This document shows, in pieces, positions 43,736 to 54,565 of a DNA stretch of 54,565 nucleotides. The number at the start of each line of letters is the position of its first letter. Position 1 is the first letter of the stretch. The notes below the pieces were generated by a model. That model had not been told where the DNA came from. It saw only the letters and a program-made list of their open reading frames with translations, and made no database searches. This stretch comes from Rubrivivax sp. (GTDB lineage Bacteria; Pseudomonadota; Gammaproteobacteria; Burkholderiales; Burkholderiaceae_C): assembly GCA_030680415.1 (NCBI GenBank), contig JAUXVE010000149.1, forward strand, positions 1-54,565, written 5' to 3'. Made by a program: the position numbers and the translations under genes.

Positions 43736-46700
43736 ATGCGCCTCACTTCGATCAAGCTCTCCGGCTTCAAGTCCTTCGCCGAGCCCACCACCTTCCAGCT
43801 GCCGGGCCAGCGTGTCGGCGTGGTCGGGCCGAATGGCTGCGGCAAGAGCAACATCATCGACGCCGTGCGCTGGGTGCTGGGCGAGAGCAAGGCCAGCGAA
43901 CTGCGCGGCGAGTCGATGCAGGACGTGATCTTCAACGGCTCGACCAACCGCAAGCCGGCCAGCCGCGCCAGCGTCGAGCTGGTGTTCGACAACACGCTGG
44001 CGCGCGCCGGCGGGCAATGGAACAGCTACGCCGAGATCGCCGTGCGGCGCGTGCTCACGCGCGACGGCAGCAGCAGCTACTACATCAACGGCCAGCCGGT
44101 GCGCCGCCGCGACGTGCAGGACGTGTTCCTGGGCACCGGACTGGGGCCGCGCGCCTACGCCATCATCGGCCAGGGCACGATCAGCCGCATCATCGAGAGC
44201 CGCCCCGAAGAGCTGCGGCTGTTCCTGGAAGAAGCCGCCGGCGTCAGCAAGTACAAGGAACGCCGCCGCGAGACCGAGAACCGGCTCAAGGACACGCGCG
44301 AGAACCTGACGCGGGTCGACGACATCCTGCGCGAGCTGGGCGCCAACCTCGACAAGCTGGAACAGCAGGCCGAGGTCGCTTCACAGTACCGCGCGCTGCA
44401 GGAGCAAGGCACGCTCAAGTTGCACCAGATGTGGTTCCTGAAGCACCGCGACGCGGCGAGCGAGGAAACGCGGGTCCAGGCCGCGGTGGCCGAGGCCGCC
44501 AACGCGCTGGAGTCGCGGCTGGCCGAGTTGCGCGCGGTGCAGGCGCAACTGGAATCGGTGCGCCAGGCGCACTATGCTGCCAACGACGGGCTGCATGCCC
44601 GACAGGGCGAACTCGGCGCTGCCGCGCTCGAAGTGAGCCGGCTCGAAGAGCGCATCCGCTATGTCGTCGAGGGGCGCCAGCGCGCCGAGGCGCGGCTGAC
44701 GGAACTGAAGGCGCAAAGCACGCAGTGGGCCGAACGCCAGGCGGCAGCGCGTGCCGAGCTCGAAGACATCGCCGGGCAGATCGTCGCCAGCGACGAACAG
44801 GCCGCCGTGCTGGTGGCGCAGGCCGAGGAGCAGTCCCTGGAACTGCCCACCTGCGAGGACGCCGTGCGCGCGGCGCAGGGCGCCAGCAGCCAGCAGCAAA
44901 GGCAGGTGGCGCAGGTGCAGCAGCAGATCCAGGTGCTGGCCGCCGAGAGCCGCAGCGTCGACGAGCAGTCGCGCCAGCTCGAGGGCCGGCGCGAACGGCT
45001 CGCCGGTGAGCGCCAGGGGCTGCAGGCGCCGGAAGTGGCGCGCCTCGAATTGCTGCAGGTGCAGGAAGCGGCGGCGCAGGAGGCGCTGCAGGTCGGCCAG
45101 GCGCGGCTGCAGGAACTGGCCGACGAAGTGCCGGCGCTGGACGAGCAGCGCCGCGCGGCTCAGGAGTCGGTGAACCGGGAGTCGGCACGGCTGGCCGACA
45201 TCGGCGCCCGCCTCGAAGCGCTGCGCGCGCTGCAGGCCAAGGTGCAGACCGAAGGCAAGCTCAAGCCCTGGCTCGAACGCCACGGCCTGGGCGGCCTGCA
45301 GGGGCTGTGGACACAGGTGCACATCGAGGCCGGCTGGGAGACGGCGCTCGAATCGGCCCTGCGCGAGCGCCTCAACGCGCTGGCGGTCGGCCGGCTGGAC
45401 ACCGTGCGCGCCTTTGCTGCCGACGCCCCGCCGGCCAAGCTCGCCTTCTATGCGCTGCCCATGGGCGCCGTCGCCGCCACGCACCAGACCTTGCCGCGCC
45501 TGGCCGACCTGCTGCGCCTGGGCGACGCCGGGCTCAAGGCGCTGCTCGGCGACTGGCTGGAGGGCGTCTATACCGCAGCGTCGGTCGACGAAGCGCTGGC
45601 GCAGCGCGCCAGCCTGACGCATGGCGAAGTGATCATGACGCGCGCAGGCCACGCGGTGTCGCAGCACGCCGTGGCCTTCTACGCACCCGACTCCGAGCAG
45701 GCCGGCATGCTGGCGCGGGCGCAGGAAATCGAGAACCTCGACCGCCAGCAACGCGCGCAGGCGCTCATCGCCGACGAGGCCAAAGCCGCCTCGGTGCGGC
45801 TCGAGGCGCATTACACCGATGCGTCGCAACGCCTGCTGGGCGCCCGCCGTGAGGCCACCGAGGCGCAGCACCGTGCCCACGGTTTGCACGTGGAACTGCT
45901 GCGCTTGACGCAGCAGGCCGACGCGGCCAGCAGCCGTCGCGAACAGCTCGGCGACGAGCTGGCCGAGATCGACACCCAGCTCGAAGCGCTGCACGAGCGC
46001 CGCGCCACGGCCGAAGGGCGCTTCGAGGAGCTCGACGTGCAGCTGGCGCAGACCCAGGAACGCCACGCCGAGCTCGACGACGCCGTCATCGCCGCCGAGC
46101 GCCGGCTGGCCGAGGCGCGCGAGCAGCAACGTGCGCTGGAGCGTCAGGCGCAGGAGGCGCGCTTCCAGGCGCGCGCGCTGGCAGCGCGGCAGAGTGAACT
46201 GCAGCGCAGCATCGAGACCGCCGCGGCGCAGGTGGTGGCCAACCTGCAGGCCGGCGAACAACTGCAGCTGGAGCTCGGCAGTTTCGACGACGCCGCGGCG
46301 AGCTCGGGCCTGCAGACGGCGCTGGCACTCAAGCTCGAACGCGAGCAGGCGCTGGGCCTGGCGCGCAGCGAGTACGACGACCTGAGCGCGCAGCTCAAGC
46401 GCACCGACGAGCAGCGCCTGGGCTTCGAGCGCAGCCTGGACCCGCTGCGCGAGAGGATCACGAAGCTGCAGCTGGAGCTGCAGGCCACGCAACTCGGCGG
46501 CGCGCAGTACCTGGATCAGCTGGTGGCTGCCCAGGTCGACTTCGAGGCTTTGGCGAAGACGATCGAAGACGGCGGCGTCAAGCTCTGGGGCCTGCAGACC
46601 GAGATCGACCGCATCCAGAAGGACATCAGTGCACTGGGGGCTGTCAACCTGGCCGCGCTGGACGAGCTGGGCGCAACGCGCGAACGCAAGACCTTCCTCG

Positions 46701-47251
46701 ACGCGCAGTCAGCCGACCTGCAGGAGGCCATGGCGACGCTCGAAGACGCGATCCAGAAGATCGACCTCGAGACGCGCGAGTTGCTGGCCACCACCTTCAA
46801 CCAGGTCAACGAACATTTCGGCCGCATGTTCCCCAGCCTGTTCGGCGGCGGCAACGCGCGGCTGGTAATGACGGGCACCGAGATCCTGGATTCGGGCGTG
46901 CAGGTGATGGCGCAGCCACCGGGCAAGAAGAACAGCACCATCCACCTGCTGTCGGGCGGCGAGAAGGCGTTGACCGCGATCGCGCTCGTGTTCGCGATCT
47001 TCCAGCTCAACCCGGCGCCGTTCTGCCTGCTCGACGAAGTCGACGCGCCGCTGGACGACGCCAACACCGAACGCTACCGCAAGCTCGTCACCGAAATGAG
47101 CGCAGGCACGCAGTTCCTGTTCATCAGCCACAACAAGATCGCCATGGAAATGGCCGAGCAGTTGATCGGCGTCACGATGCAGGAGCAGGGCGTGTCGCGC
47201 ATCGTGGCCGTGGACATGGAATCGGCCGTCAGCCTGGCCGAAGCCGCCTGA
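43736..47251 (+). CDS. smc: Chromosome segregation protein SMC
   Basis: This 1171-residue ABC-type ATPase dimerises to compact and segregate chromosomes. The N-terminal Walker A is GPNGCGKSN near residue 32. Two long coiled coils flank a hinge at about residues 510-650 (LKPWLERHGLGGLQGLW onward). The C-terminal head has signature LLSGGEKALTAIAL and Walker B CLLDEVDAPLDD. ATG 43736 (MRLTSIKLSGFKSF) is the family start; the in-frame extension upstream is shadow. A TTATTATCC stretch at 43634-43642 may be part of its promoter. It starts the smc-zipA-ligA order typical of Burkholderiales. Confidence 0.97.
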   Translation: MRLTSIKLSGFKSFAEPTTFQLPGQRVGVVGPNGCGKSNIIDAVRWVLGESKASELRGESMQDVIFNGSTNRKPASRASVELVFDNTLARAGGQWNSYAEIAVRRVLTRDGSSSYYINGQPVRRRDVQDVFLGTGLGPRAYAIIGQGTISRIIESRPEELRLFLEEAAGVSKYKERRRETENRLKDTRENLTRVDDILRELGANLDKLEQQAEVASQYRALQEQGTLKLHQMWFLKHRDAASEETRVQAAVAEAANALESRLAELRAVQAQLESVRQAHYAANDGLHARQGELGAAALEVSRLEERIRYVVEGRQRAEARLTELKAQSTQWAERQAAARAELEDIAGQIVASDEQAAVLVAQAEEQSLELPTCEDAVRAAQGASSQQQRQVAQVQQQIQVLAAESRSVDEQSRQLEGRRERLAGERQGLQAPEVARLELLQVQEAAAQEALQVGQARLQELADEVPALDEQRRAAQESVNRESARLADIGARLEALRALQAKVQTEGKLKPWLERHGLGGLQGLWTQVHIEAGWETALESALRERLNALAVGRLDTVRAFAADAPPAKLAFYALPMGAVAATHQTLPRLADLLRLGDAGLKALLGDWLEGVYTAASVDEALAQRASLTHGEVIMTRAGHAVSQHAVAFYAPDSEQAGMLARAQEIENLDRQQRAQALIADEAKAASVRLEAHYTDASQRLLGARREATEAQHRAHGLHVELLRLTQQADAASSRREQLGDELAEIDTQLEALHERRATAEGRFEELDVQLAQTQERHAELDDAVIAAERRLAEAREQQRALERQAQEARFQARALAARQSELQRSIETAAAQVVANLQAGEQLQLELGSFDDAAASSGLQTALALKLEREQALGLARSEYDDLSAQLKRTDEQRLGFERSLDPLRERITKLQLELQATQLGGAQYLDQLVAAQVDFEALAKTIEDGGVKLWGLQTEIDRIQKDISALGAVNLAALDELGATRERKTFLDAQSADLQEAMATLEDAIQKIDLETRELLATTFNQVNEHFGRMFPSLFGGGNARLVMTGTEILDSGVQVMAQPPGKKNSTIHLLSGGEKALTAIALVFAIFQLNPAPFCLLDEVDAPLDDANTERYRKLVTEMSAGTQFLFISHNKIAMEMAEQLIGVTMQEQGVSRIVAVDMESAVSLAEAA

Positions 47252-47265
47252 ACATTGCCGCTGCG

Positions 47266-48294
47266 ATGACACTCACCTTGGGCCTGGTTGTCTTCGGCGC
47301 GCTGCTGCTGCTGGCGCTGGCGCTGCACGGCTGGTGGTCGACGCGCCGCGCGCAGCCGCGCAAGGCCACCGAATCGCCAGCGGCCGCCGGGCGCGTGGAG
47401 CCGGCGATGGGCGGTGCCGAGCCGCCCCCCTTGCCCCAGGATCCCGTGGCGCTGCGCAGCGCGCCGCGCCGCGTGGCGCGTCTGGACGCCTTGATCGACG
47501 CCATCGTGCCGCTGGCGCTGGACGCACCGATCAGCGGCGAACTGGCGATCTCGCACCTGCCGCCGACGCGGCGGGCCGGCAGCAAGCCCTTCTACATCGA
47601 AGGCCTGGACACCGAGAGCGGCCTGTGGGAAGCCTTTGCGCCCGGCCGCCACTACGGCGAACTGCAGGCCGGTGTGCAGCTGGCCAGCCGCAGCGGCGCA
47701 CTCAACGAGATCGAGTACTCGGAATTCGTGCAGAAGGTCGAGGCCTTTGCCGAAGCCGTGGGTGCCAGCGCGGACGTGCCCGACATGCTGGAGGTGGTGG
47801 CCCGCTCGCGTGAACTCGACGGCCTGGCCAGCCCGCTCGACGCGCAGCTCACCGTCACGCTGCGTTCCAACGGCGTGGCCTGGTCGGTGGGTTATGTGCA
47901 GCAGGCGGCTGCCCGGCTGGGCTTTGTCACCGGCTCGGTGCCCGGCCGGCTGGTGCTGCCGGCGGCCGAGGAAGGAGCGCCGCCGCTGCTGGTGCTGTCG
48001 GTGGACCCGCAGGCCGCGCTCGCCGACGTGCCGCAGGCCGCCGCCGTGCGCGAGTGCGTGCTCAGCCTGGACGTGCCGCAGACGCCCGAAAGCGCCGAGC
48101 CCTTCCCGGCCTTCCACCGCGCCGCCACCACGCTGGCGAGCGACCTCGATGCGACGCCGATCGACGACGAGGGCCAGGCCGTCACGCTGCACGCCTACGC
48201 CACCATCGGCCAGGAACTGCAGCATCTGTACCGGCAGCTCGAAGCGCTCGACATCGCCGCCGGCAGCGCGGCGGCGCGCCGGCTGTTCAGCTGA
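47266..48294 (+). CDS. zipA: Cell division protein ZipA-like (FtsZ anchor)
   Basis: This 342-residue protein has one N-terminal membrane helix (MTLTLGLVVFGALLLLALAL), then a Pro/Ala-rich linker, and a C-terminal domain from about residue 200 (LTVTLRSNGVAWSVGYVQQA to the end) corresponding to the FtsZ-binding fold of ZipA. ZipA tethers FtsZ to the inner membrane at the division site. The assignment leans on topology, weak C-terminal resemblance and position 14 bases after smc, near ligA. It is longer and more divergent than the gammaproteobacterial form. Confidence 0.82.
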   Translation: MTLTLGLVVFGALLLLALALHGWWSTRRAQPRKATESPAAAGRVEPAMGGAEPPPLPQDPVALRSAPRRVARLDALIDAIVPLALDAPISGELAISHLPPTRRAGSKPFYIEGLDTESGLWEAFAPGRHYGELQAGVQLASRSGALNEIEYSEFVQKVEAFAEAVGASADVPDMLEVVARSRELDGLASPLDAQLTVTLRSNGVAWSVGYVQQAAARLGFVTGSVPGRLVLPAAEEGAPPLLVLSVDPQAALADVPQAAAVRECVLSLDVPQTPESAEPFPAFHRAATTLASDLDATPIDDEGQAVTLHAYATIGQELQHLYRQLEALDIAAGSAAARRLFS

Positions 48295-48315
48295 AGCAGC
48301 GGGCGCGCCAGGGCT

Positions 48316-51397
<3,082 letters not shown>

Positions 51398-51398
<1 letters not shown>

Positions 51399-52651
51399 TG
51401 CCCTTCGGCCTGAGCACCGACGCTGCGCTGGTGCTGGTGATCTTCGTGGTCGTCTATGCCGGCATGATGCTGGGGGGGCTGCCGCGCCTGATGCTCGACC
51501 GCACCGGTGTGGCGCTGCTGGGTGCCATCGCCATCATCGGCCTGCGCGAGATGACGCCCGAAGCAGCGGCACGCGCCGTGCACCTGCCGACGATGCTGCT
51601 GCTGTTCTCGTTCATGGTGATCTCGGCGCAGATGCGGCTGGGCGGCTTCTACAGCGCCGTCACGCGGCGCATCGCGGCGCTGCGGGTGGGCCCCGGTGGG
51701 CTGCTGGCGGTGGTGATCTTCGTCGCCGGGGCGCTGTCGGCGGTGTTCTCCAACGACATCGTCTGCCTGGCGGTGGCGCCGGTGCTGGCCGAGGCCTGCC
51801 TGCGGCGCCGGTTCGACCCCGTGCCCTACCTGCTGGCGCTGGCCTGCGCCAGCAACATCGGCTCGGCGGCGACGCTGATCGGCAACCCGCAGAACATGCT
51901 CATCGGCGAGGTGCTGAAGCTGTCCTTCAGCGGCTACTCCAGGGAAGCGCTGCTGCCGGTGGTGCTGGGCCTGCTGGCGCTGTGGGCGGTGCTGGCCTGG
52001 CCGGTGCACCGCGGCGTGCTGCTGGTCGACCCCGAGGCGGCGCAACTGGCCTCGATGACGACCGAAGAGCCGCGCTTCGACGCCTGGCAGACCTTCAAGG
52101 GCCTGTTCGTCGCCCTGGTGCTGGTGGCGGTGTTCCTGTACACCGACTGGCCGCGCGACGTGGCCGCACTGGTGGCCGCCGGCTTTCTGCTACTGAGCCA
52201 GCGTTTCCACTCGTCCAGGGTCATGGGCCTGATCGACTGGCCGCTGCTGATCCTGTTCATGGGGCTGTTCGTCGTCAACCACGCGCTGCAGGAGACCGGC
52301 CTCGTGCCGCAGGCGCTGCACGCGCTGGCGGCGCAGGGCCTGCACTTCAGCGAGCCGGCAACGCTGTTCGGCGCCACGCTGGTGCTGTCCAACCTGGTGT
52401 CCAACGTGCCGGCGGTGATGCTGCTGCTGCCGGCGGCGCAGGGGCCGCATGCGGGGGCGACGCTGGCGCTGGTGAGCACGCTAGCTGGCAACCTGCTGAT
52501 CGTGGGCTCGATCGCCAACATCATCGTCGTCGATGCGGCGCGCAAGTGCGGCATCCGGATCGACTGGAAGACGCACGCCCGCGTCGGCATCCCGGTGACG
52601 GTGCTGACGCTGGCCATCACCGCGGGCTGGCTGGCCCTGCAGACCGCTTGA
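51398..52651 (+). CDS. ArsB/NhaD-type anion/cation transporter
   Basis: This 417-residue multipass protein has about 11 membrane helices. It contains [18 protein letters not shown] and [20 protein letters not shown] in the first half and [17 protein letters not shown] with [13 protein letters not shown] in the second. These repeated SN-D/P and GNP motifs are typical of the ArsB/NhaD ion-transporter superfamily. The substrate is not evident. The ATG ([11 protein letters not shown]) shares one base with the ligA stop (TGATG); GTG 51395 is also possible. It is followed 19 bases later by def. Confidence 0.85.
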
Positions 52652-52670
52652 CGAGTCAAGGAGGCCCCGC

Positions 52671-53207
52671 ATGGCCGTGCACGAGATCCTGAAGATGGGC
52701 GACCCGCGGCTGCTGCGCGTGGCGCAGCCGGTGCGCGCCTTCGACACCCCCGAACTGCACGCGCTGGTGGCCGACATGTTCGACACCATGGAAGCCGCCC
52801 AGGGCGCGGGTCTGGCGGCGCCGCAGATCGGCGTCGACCTGCAGCTGGTGATCTTCGGCTTCACGCACAGCGAGCGCTACCCCGACGCGCCGCCGGTGCC
52901 GCGCACCGTGCTCGTCAACCCGCAAGTCATGCCGCTGGACCAGGAGATGGTCGACGGCTGGGAAGGTTGCCTGTCGGTGCCCGGCCTGCGCGGCGTGGTG
53001 CCGCGTCATGCACGCATCCGCTACACCGGCGTCGACGTGCAGGGGCGGCCCATCGAGCGCGTCGCCGACGGCTTCCACGCCCGCGTCGTGCAGCACGAAT
53101 GCGACCACCTCGTCGGCCGCCTCTACCCCACGCGCATGACGGACCTGACCCAGCTGGGTTACACCAGCGTGCTGTTCCCCGAACTCGACCCCGCGGACGA
53201 TGCCTGA
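52671..53207 (+). CDS. def: Peptide deformylase
   Basis: This 178-residue Fe/Zn enzyme removes the formyl group from nascent N-terminal methionine. All three family motifs are present: [10 protein letters not shown] (about residues 45-54), EGCLSVPG with the Cys ligand (about 97-104), and QHECDHL with both His ligands and the catalytic Glu (about 141-147). A strong AAGGAGG lies 7 bases before the ATG. It lies away from the usual fmt/def pair, so the genome may have another def copy. MAP in this window acts after it. Confidence 0.95.
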   Translation: MAVHEILKMGDPRLLRVAQPVRAFDTPELHALVADMFDTMEAAQGAGLAAPQIGVDLQLVIFGFTHSERYPDAPPVPRTVLVNPQVMPLDQEMVDGWEGCLSVPGLRGVVPRHARIRYTGVDVQGRPIERVADGFHARVVQHECDHLVGRLYPTRMTDLTQLGYTSVLFPELDPADDA

Positions 53208-53290
53208 GCACCGTTTGTCGGATCGGCAGCGAAACATGGCTTTACACGGCGCGGGTCATCGGGGGTCGCCAACGGGGCGTTAGAAATGGC

Positions 53291-54565
53291 ATGAACGGCA
53301 TCACACCCCTCAGCATGGTTGCCGCGTGGCTGGCGCGGGCGGCTTGGCTCCTGATTGCCGTCGCGGCCTTGGGCGCCGGCAGCGCCTGGGCGCAGGACGA
53401 CCCACCCGGCCGCGTCGGCCGCCTGGCCGCGATCCAGGGCCAGGTGTGGTGGTTCGACCACGAAGACGGCCAGTGGAGCGAGGCCGAGCGCAACCGCCCC
53501 TTGACCGGCGGCGACCGCCTCTCCACGGCCGCCGACGCAAGTGCCGAACTGCGCGTCGGTTCCACCGTGCTGCGGCTGGGCGGCGCCACCGAACTGGAGG
53601 TGCTGGCACTCGACGACCAGCGCATGAGCTTCCAGTTGCACAGCGGCAGCCTGGCGCTGCGCGTGCGCTCGCGCGAGGTCGCCCAAGAGATCGAGCTGGT
53701 CACCGACGAAGCCCGGCTGCGCCCGCTGCGCAGCGGCCTGTACCGCCTGGACCGCATCGACGACACCAGCCATGCCGGCAGCTGGCGCGGCAGCCTGCGC
53801 GTCGACGATGCCGACGGCTTCATCGTCGACACCGGCCAGCGCGTCGAACTGTGGCGCGAAGGCCGCTCGCGCGAGCTGAGGCACGCCTGGGGCTCGCTGC
53901 CCTACGACGCGTTTGCCGAGTGGGCGGTGCGCGAGGACCGGCGCGACGAGCGTAGCGCCGCCACGCGCCATGTCTCGCCCGAGATGACCGGCGCCGAAGA
54001 CCTGGACCGCTATGGCCGCTGGGACCGCCACCCCGAGTACGGAATGGTGTGGTTCCCGCTCGAGGTGCGTGCCGGCTGGGCACCTTACCGCTACGGCAAC
54101 TGGGCCTGGGTGCGCCCCTGGGGCTGGACCTGGGTCGACGAAGCGCCCTGGGGCTTTGCACCTTTCCATTACGGCCGCTGGGTGAACTGGCGCGGCCGCT
54201 GGGGCTGGTGGCCGGGCGAGTACGTGGTGCGCCCGGTGTTTGCGCCGGCGCTGGTGGCCTGGGTCGGCGGCGCCCACTGGGGCCTGTCGATCAACATCGG
54301 TGGCCCGGCCATTGGCTGGGTGCCGCTGGCACCGCGCGAGGTCTTCGTGCCCTGGTACCGCACGACGCCGGTCTACGTCGACCGCATCAACCGCCGCCCG
54401 CCGCAGCCCGGGCGCAGGCCCGTGCCGCAGGTGCCCACCGGCCCCGTGATGTACGGCAACCAGGGTGTGCCGGGCGCCGTGACCGTGGTGCCGCGCGACG
54501 TGCTGGTGCAGCGGCAGCCGGTGTCGCGGGCCGTGGTCGACCCGCGCGGCGCCGGCTCGCCCGGC
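53291..54565 (+). CDS. DUF6600 / FecR-like secreted protein, 3' end beyond the window
   Basis: An open frame of 425 codons runs from ATG 53291 to the window end with no stop. It starts MNGITPLSMVAAWLARAAW and has a signal peptide cleaved near SAWAQ. Residues about 45-130 resemble a FecR-like beta domain (GGDRLSTAADASAELRVG, LHSGSLALRVR). A Trp/Tyr/Gly-rich region follows, with repeated W-rich segments (YGRWDRHPEYGMVWFP, APYRYGNWAWVRPWGWTW, GFAPFHYGRWVNWRGRWGWW), typical of DUF6600. A Pro/Val/Arg-rich linker reaches the edge. The frame was read directly from the sequence. Function is unknown; it should be periplasmic or exported. Confidence 0.8.
   Translation, partial: MNGITPLSMVAAWLARAAWLLIAVAALGAGSAWAQDDPPGRVGRLAAIQGQVWWFDHEDGQWSEAERNRPLTGGDRLSTAADASAELRVGSTVLRLGGATELEVLALDDQRMSFQLHSGSLALRVRSREVAQEIELVTDEARLRPLRSGLYRLDRIDDTSHAGSWRGSLRVDDADGFIVDTGQRVELWREGRSRELRHAWGSLPYDAFAEWAVREDRRDERSAATRHVSPEMTGAEDLDRYGRWDRHPEYGMVWFPLEVRAGWAPYRYGNWAWVRPWGWTWVDEAPWGFAPFHYGRWVNWRGRWGWWPGEYVVRPVFAPALVAWVGGAHWGLSINIGGPAIGWVPLAPREVFVPWYRTTPVYVDRINRRPPQPGRRPVPQVPTGPVMYGNQGVPGAVTVVPRDVLVQRQPVSRAVVDPRGAGSPG

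Overview
The window is high-GC chromosomal DNA (roughly 70% by eye) with dense, tightly packed genes. It is almost certainly from a betaproteobacterium of the order Burkholderiales, probably near Rubrivivax, Leptothrix, Methylibium or Rhizobacter. The basis is gene content and local order: map-glnD-selU, dapC-dapD-pilU-dapE, prmB next to a YheS-type ABC-F gene, and smc-zipA-ligA. The GC-rich hairpin repeats typical of this group also occur. I found no rRNA, tRNA, CRISPR array or complete insertion sequence.

Layout. 1-590 is non-coding and repeat-rich. 591-6260 (minus) holds map, glnD, selU and two small conserved genes (DUF2189 and DUF2788). purL and a coupled PF10118-type hydrolase gene (6323-11169, plus) follow. 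11264-17905 (minus) is a completely overlapping operon: a 26-codon leader ORF, a beta-phosphoglucomutase::trehalose-6-phosphate phosphatase fusion, a GH65 disaccharide phosphorylase and a phosphoenolpyruvate synthase. 17906-18587 is non-coding and may carry a decayed insertion-sequence end. 18588-21851 encodes a membrane PAS-GGDEF-EAL cyclic-di-GMP enzyme with a periplasmic substrate-binding-type sensor.

22215-30549 is a mixed block: an S9 peptidase lipoprotein, a Tim44-like protein, a DUF456 protein, a secreted protein of unknown function, a YdcF/ElyC protein, glutaryl-CoA dehydrogenase, MsrA and two unknown small genes. 30741-35261 carries a penicillin-acylase-family enzyme, lexA with a helix-hairpin-helix gene, and an asparaginase. 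lexA and the asparaginase gene diverge from two SOS-box-like operators. 35309-43603 (minus) is housekeeping: ABC-F, prmB, dapE, pilU, dapD, dapC, a SET-domain gene and queF. 43736-54565 (mostly plus) is smc, zipA, a patatin gene on the opposite strand, ligA, an ArsB/NhaD-type transporter, def and the start of a DUF6600 protein that runs off the window.

How the genes work together. dapC, dapD and dapE are three of the four succinylase-branch steps to diaminopimelate and lysine. map and def act in sequence on nascent N-termini. The 11-18 kb operon is the most interesting unit. Its enzymes could take trehalose-6-phosphate to trehalose, then to glucose plus beta-glucose-1-phosphate, then to glucose-6-phosphate, with PEP synthase controlling the pyruvate/PEP node. 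The fusion plus GH65 has the same three-domain content that I recall for mycobacterial OtsB1 (Rv2006). Start-stop overlaps (ATGA, GTGA, TTGA, TGATG) occur at about a dozen junctions, so translational coupling is pervasive.
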